From NCBI GenBank assembly GCA_029204225.1, contig CM055112.1:22758578-22822577 (forward strand): a stretch of 64,000 bases of DNA. Reading direction: 5' to 3'. The notes under the pieces were generated by a model. It was not told the DNA's origin, did no database searches, and worked only from the letters and a program-made list of their open reading frames with translations. This stretch comes from Diphasiastrum complanatum. Its lineage: Eukaryota > Streptophyta > Lycopodiopsida > Lycopodiales > Lycopodiaceae. Of this stretch, positions 58,590 to 64,000 are shown piece after piece. Made by a program: the position numbers and the translations under genes. Positions within the stretch are counted from its first letter, which is position 1. Each line of letters begins with the position of its first letter.

Positions 58590-59639
58590 ACCTTTTTGCG
58601 TCGCTGGTGCCTAAGGGTCCCCGTCATCGACATGGGGCTTGCCGCTATGCCAATTGGTCAGTTCGGCGACCACTATGCCTTAGGTTTCATGTGTGGCTTG
58701 TCTTTGCATTTGGTTACCTTTTGGGGACGGATTCTGAGTTGGCTTTCGGGTTGGTTGGGATTCCAGTTTTCTTAAGTCTGAATGGTTAAGCTTGTTACGT
58801 TTCTGAGTTGGCTTTTACGTAAGTGCATGATGGATGAATGTTAAACTTAAGCGTGTGTTGGGAAAACCGCTCAAGTCCCAGTGCCCCTTTGAGGCGCCGG
58901 CGCAACAGAGGAGTGACATGTTTTTATCAATCTTAGAGTTTCAATGGAGTTCACAAGCATTATTCATATTGTATAATTGTTGTTTACATAACCATATCCC
59001 TTTCAATGAAATCTTGAAAGGATGAAAAAACATATCCAGCTCTTGTATGACGATTGTAAGTTATGATGCCCACCATCCGAAGCTTTTTGGAGGACTGCGA
59101 CAACCAAAAAAACTTGAAGGACTTTTGGAAGTTGTCCAAAACCAAAATTAAACCATTAGCAAAGAACATGAAGATATGTAAGGGCCTCTTTGCATGAGAG
59201 CAAACCCGGCCCATTCTTAAAGTCAAGCTTCACATGGACTCGTCCAACAAGTTAGCCTTGACAAGCTACCCGAGAGTCTCCAACTCGTCCTGACCTATTT
59301 AGAAAGTGATATAGTATGTGAAAAGGATATATTTGGTTTGTACACTGACGAAAGTGTTGGCTGATTCTGTCGAATCCCCAAGATACTCGGACAGAGCAAC
59401 TCAAGAGCACCTCTTACTTAGACCGAGGAGGTCTCTGAGAAGACGACACTAATGAAGATTGAGAGCTAAGTATGAGAGCCGAGGAATACTAGTTAGTAAT
59501 GACAAGTAAGAACTGTGTAGGCCTCATGGTGAATCCCAAAAGATGGAATTACCATGTAGGAACTAGTATTTCTAGGCTAAAGTAATAAATGCAAGTAGAC
59601 CCCTCTTAAAGAAAGTAGAGTGAGCCACCTTTTGATGGT
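58590..59639. other. no gene recognised
   Basis: Mixed-composition spacer. A CTGGTGCC just after the LTR end (about 58604) may be chance. Short frames only. Confidence 0.4.
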
Positions 59640-59875
59640 GACCTTTTGGTCGTCGGTTGAGATCTAATACAGGGTCGCCAGTTGAGATCTGATACAGGGC
59701 CGTCGGTTGAGATTTGAAGCTTGTCGTCAGTTGAGATCTGATATATAGGGCCGTCGGTTGAAAATTGAGACATGATACAACGCCATCGGTTGAGATCTGA
59801 AGCAGGCCGTCGGTTGAGATCTGAGTGAGGTTATTTCAGTTGAGATTCGATGCTGGGGCTCCGGTTGAGATTTCA
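59640..59875 (+). repeat. minisatellite, unit about 25 bp, 9 copies
   Basis: Units of the form GGCCGTCGGTTGAGATCTGATACA with substitutions, on the plus strand. The last two are strongly diverged. Confidence 0.85.
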
Positions 59876-60983
59876 AGCGTGAGGAGCGTGAGCCTGTGGT
59901 GAAGGAAACCCAGGTCTGTTAGAGTGTTTGTTTACAAGTGATTGGCAAGTCTAACAACTCGTGGATTTGGGTAATGATGTAGTCAACAATGTGGCTCTGG
60001 AAAGTGTGTAGGAACTCAGATTTGCTTAAAGATTTGGAATGTTGTTGCAGGGATCTGAGCGTAACAAGGTTGCGGGATGTAGAAGGTCTTGGAGTTCAAT
60101 GGGCAACGGTGCCAAATGTTGACAGATCCCCTGCTCCAGAGGACCTGTTGTTTACTTCGATTCTTTCTGGTCACTTTTTCAGAACTGTTTCTACCTCTTA
60201 CCAGGCTCAAAGGCATTCGTTAGATAGTTTCTTGATTTTACGATGCCAACCCAGGCAGAAGGGACATAGTTTTGTTGTAGTATGGATTTTCTTTGTCCTG
60301 CCTGTCAGATGACTACTCAGGGACGTCACTCTTGAACGCACTTACATTCTACATAGGATGCAGGCCTAGAACGCTCATTCACAGATCAACATGTAACCCA
60401 ATGACCGTTCAGTAGTTTCTACTGCTACTTACTCTAAAAGCGGATTGAAATCAGATCCTACACTACACTGAACTTGCATAAATCCACAGAACAAGAAGCA
60501 AGAAACTAATCTACAACATGTTAGAAGTCCAAGAATCAAGAAACTAACCAGCCTTTTGATTCTTGGACATCCCAAGAACATCAAAAACTGGATTGTACAG
60601 AGATATGCAAGAATCACACCACAGATCCAGCCTATTTAGTTTACTTGAATGCTGGCTCCTACATTAATCCACAAGAAAACATGAAATTTAATCCACTCTA
60701 CAAAATCAAGAAAACTAATCCACTCTAAATCCACAACCACACACAATATGAATGGAAGGGCATGATCATAGGGGCATCACTCAAGAAAACCATCATGATC
60801 AAGGAGCTTAGTGTAGCATCAAACTCATGAAAAATCTTCTTGTTAAGCATGGAGTAGATACAATGCAAAAAGCTCTTCTTCACAAAGAGGGAGTCTCTTA
60901 AATAAGCAAGAGAGCTCCTTAGGTGGCATCCTAGTGGATTTTTCACATTTCACAAATTACAAGTGGAATAATGCTCTCCACTA
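59876..60983. other. spacer between two opposite minisatellite arrays
   Basis: The 107-codon frame at 59989-60312 has no recognised motif. Nothing else supported. Confidence 0.4.
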
Positions 60984-61149
60984 TCAGATCTCAACCGACG
61001 GTCTTGTATTAGATCTCAACTGACGGCCTGTATCAGATCTCAACCGGCGGCCTGCTTCAGATCTCAACCGACGGCCTTGTATCAGATCTCAACCGACGGC
61101 CACTGTTAAATCTGAACCGACGCCCTCAGTTAAATTTCAACCGATGCGC
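60984..61149 (-). repeat. minisatellite of the same unit, inverted, 7 copies
   Basis: On the plus strand CAGATCTCAACCGACGGCCTTGTAT, the reverse complement of the unit in the array at 59640-59875. One isolated copy (AGATCTCAACCAGAGG) lies near 61991. Confidence 0.85.
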
Positions 61150-62576
61150 TACACTCAGATGTGAAAAATGCAAAAATAAGCTTGGTAGAGGCCAAAAATC
61201 TTGTATATAGGATGATTACACATGTGCGAGGCCTGTTCCCACATGTGAAAATAGTGTACTTGTCATGTACCATAATCATATAGGTTGTACATATGATTTA
61301 ATTCAACTTCTAGTGGCTAAAAAGGCCAAAAACTAGTTTTCTAGACATATGACACATGGCATCAATCTGTTGATTGCATGAGCCACATCCTTTGGTTAGG
61401 TGTCACATCCCATGTGTAGAGGACAGCTCACATGTGTGGAATAAGCTGAAGTAGACAAATTTTGACTTCTAGAAGATTTTCAAGTAGATCTCCATATAAA
61501 AGGAAAATGGACCAAAGGTGCTCAAAATAGAAGGTTTTGTCCAAGTGTCAATTTTGCATGATGAATCATCATAAAAGCACCTTCACACATGTGGGATCAA
61601 AGGGATGATCAGTACCACGAACTCCCACTTATTGTATATATAGAGCCACATTTGGCCATAATTAGTGTGAGACACCAATCTTGGTTTTGGAAGCAATTTT
61701 GAGTGATTCTCTCCATTTGTCTAGATTTGTTTTGATTGTTTTGAGGTGCTATCAATGTGTACTTGATTTTCAGGTTGGAGTCTGTACTCAGAAAGGGTTT
61801 CACAGGTGGGAAACCAGAAAGTACACCTACCTTCAATTAATGATTGTTCTTGTTAGGATTTTGTGTCTAGAATTGATCTAGATTGATCTTAATCTCAAGT
61901 AGATTGATAGATCAAGTAATCTGACAACCAATCTCTCTTGAGGATCAGATTAGGATCCACTCTTTGTCCTTTTTGTACTTTTTGCACATTAGATCTCAAC
62001 CAGAGGTTTTGTTGAAATTGATAGGGTTAATCCAAATCAAAGCCAAAATTAGCAATTTTTTGGAAACTAGTCAAATTTTGTGTAGCGAGTTAGATTTGAT
62101 AGCTATCCTCAAAATTTTTGGTCCAGATCTTGTTGTGGGCTGTAGGAACCCTTTTCACACGTGTGTCCAGCTCCGATTTTGACTAAGAAATTTCAAAAAT
62201 TTGTAGAATTTGACTCACATACCCAATATGAGTGATTTTTGGTGCAAAATCAAGCATTTTCTATAGTAAATCTAATCCCTTGATTAGTTCTTGGATTAGA
62301 TCAGCCAAAAAATTAAAATTGAAGCTTGAATTAGGTGATCAGTTGATCTTCTCTGATTTTTTGAGTGTATGTTGAGGTTGAAGAGAGAAATTGCTAAAAA
62401 TCATAGATTAAGGAGTGATTTTGCAAGGTTGAGACTAGAATCTAAATTTCCATCATTCTAGATTGGTTCATGAGTGATAGGATTGAGTCTATAAGCTTTT
62501 TAAATTGCTAGAAGGCTTTAGGTTCAGATCTCTTAGAGAAACCATAAGAGTTTCTAGTGCTTTTTCACATTAAAAA
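61150..62576 (+). other. spacer, probable LTR and leader of the next copia
   Basis: Contains TATATATAG near 61634 and AT-rich, T-rich sequence up to the gag ATG. No primer binding site was recognised, so the LTR boundary cannot be set. Confidence 0.35.
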
Positions 62577-64000
62577 ATGGCATCAATGGGTGGTTTTTTG
62601 CTTGAAGCTAGTGAAAGACTTACATCCACTAATTATGCTACTTGGATAGTTCAAATGGAGTCTTTGCTTGTACTTCATGATCTTTATGACATAGTACTTG
62701 AGGTGGAAGGAGGAGTTGAATTGGCTAAGTACAAAAAGAGATGTAGAGTTGCATTACACTGCATAAAAATGAATGTAAGTAATGAACTTTTGAAAGAAAT
62801 CTCATCTTGTACCACATCCAAAGAGGCATGGGATTAATTAAAAGCCATTTATGGATCCAAGAACACTTCAAGGATACTCATGCTTAGGAATCAAATCCTT
62901 CAAAGCATGAAAGGAAGTAGTGAAAGTGCCCAAAATTATGTCTTTAGGATCAAATCTTTGAATAAAGAGTTGTCTTCTATAGATGATAAAATCAAAGATG
63001 ATGAATTAGTTCAAATCATTTTGAATTGGATTAGGAGATGATTATTCCAATATTGTTCAAACCTTTGCTATTCAAGATTCACTTCCTACTATTGAAAAAC
63101 TTCAAAGTGTGCTTGTTAGTGAGGAGAGTAGAATGCTTCATATCAAAAGTAGGATGAGTTCCTTATCTTTGAATGATGGTGATGAAAAAGCTAACTTTTC
63201 TTTGAAAGGCAAGAAGAAGAAGTTTCCATCCAAGAAGACTCAAGACATGGAGATGGAGAACAAAGATGGAGCATCAAGTTCCAAAGGCAAGAGCAAGAAG
63301 GACAAGAAGAAGCTAAAGTGTTTCTTTTGTGGAAAAAAGGGACATTTTGCATCCGAGTGTTACAAGAAGAAGAATTCCCAAGAGAAGGACAATCAAGGCA
63401 ATCTTGTGCTTGAGGAGGAGGAAGAAGGCAATCTATCTTTGATGGTATCCTCACCACAAACATCTAATCAAGACACTTGGTGGATTGATAGTGGGGCAAG
63501 CTCTCACATGACTCATCAAAAAGACTACTTTTCTAATCTACTTTCTTACAATAGTTCTAAGAGATTTATCTTCACTACAAGTGATCAAGAATGTGAGATT
63601 GTAGGTGTTGGATCCATTCCTTTATGTCTAGAATCATCTAAAAAAGTAGATCTAGACAATGTTCTTTATGTACCTTCAATTACAAAAAACTTGTTGAGTG
63701 TAGGACAACTTATGGATAGTGGATTAGATGTACATTTCAAGCATGGAACATGTTCTATCTTGAAAGATAAAAAATGTATTGCTAGTGGTTTCAAGCAAGG
63801 GAGGTTATTCAAATTGGATGATAATGTGATGGTTGGAAGTGTGAACATGGCAAGGGAGGAGCTCACTCAAGTGGAATTATGGCACAAAAGGTTAGGCCAT
63901 CTTAACTACAAAGCTATGGAGACCATGGTGACAAAGGAGCTAGCAAGAGGACTTCCCAAAACCATATCCAAGTGTGGCAAGCTTTGTGAAGCTTGTGGAC
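62577..64000 (+). pseudogene. Ty1/copia gag-pol start, runs off the window
   Basis: From the ATG at 62577: UBN2-type Gag ('NYATWIVQMESLLVLHDLYD', 'ISSCTTSKEAWD'), a TAA at 62835, then the same frame continues ('LMLRNQILQSMKGSSESAQ') until an extra base near 63026 shifts it. In the new frame follow 'IEKLQSVLVSEESRML', a Lys-rich linker, the complete knuckle 'CFFCGKKGHFASECYKKK', an acidic stretch, protease 'TWWIDSGASSHMTHQKDYF', and the pre-integrase site 'ELWHKRLGHLNYKAMETM' with the first two zinc histidines and CGKLCEAC at the window end. One stop and one frameshift in 1.4 kb make this the best preserved copia here. Confidence 0.8.

Noticed and set aside
58600-58630. Possible second primer binding site (CTGGTGCC) after the LTR end
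   Set aside because: Only eight bases, and no gag follows, so chance is more likely.

Overview
The window looks like nuclear DNA from a land plant with a large, repeat-rich genome. Evidence for this: two plant-type GDSL esterase/lipase genes with the five-exon layout common in plants; Ty1/copia and Ty3/gypsy retrotransposon relics with primer sites matching plant initiator-Met tRNA; chromodomain-type gypsy integrases; short CCCTAAA telomere-type motifs; long AT-rich spacers with microsatellites. A fern or another large-genome vascular plant is my guess from the overall flavour of the LINE and DUF7869-like relics; the sequence alone does not prove it. No prokaryotic operons, rRNA genes or CRISPR arrays were seen.

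Layout. 0-4 kb: scrambled and frameshifted LINE fragments and a short unrecognised exon-like ORF. 4.1-8.1 kb: a 5'-truncated Ty3/gypsy element whose integrase is split by a second, internally deleted copy of the same family, bounded by a 5-bp target duplication. 8-15.4 kb: mostly non-coding, with microsatellites and one decayed endonuclease-like (EEP fold) relic. 15.4-19.2 kb: several copia pieces (primer sites, gag relic, RNase H end, LTRs, minisatellites). 23.2-28.4 kb: a possible DNA transposon with GC-rich inverted ends, interrupted by a minus-strand copia element. 30.0-31.8 kb and 47.7-49.3 kb: the only two intact-looking host genes, paralogous GDSL genes on the minus strand. Between them lie a DUF7869-like relic, a degenerate CCCTTAG tract with a (TA)n block, a family of palindromic GGATGG-type repeats, an unrecognised multi-frame protein relic (40.2-42.1 kb) and another deleted copia. 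50.3-58.6 kb: a gypsy element with several stop codons, interrupted in its 3' untranslated part by a 4.8-kb non-coding LTR element (LARD-like) on the minus strand with a perfect 5-bp target duplication. 59.6-61.2 kb: two minisatellite arrays of one unit in opposite orientation. 62.6-64.0 kb: the start of a copia gag-pol that runs off the window.

How the parts relate. The two GDSL genes have the same exon lengths in exons 2-5 (128, 234, 256, 197 nt), so they come from one ancestral gene. Both keep the Ser-Asp-His catalytic residues, but each has changed a different residue expected to build the oxyanion hole. All other coding sequence seen belongs to mobile elements, most of them broken, and three insertions into other elements give a relative age order.
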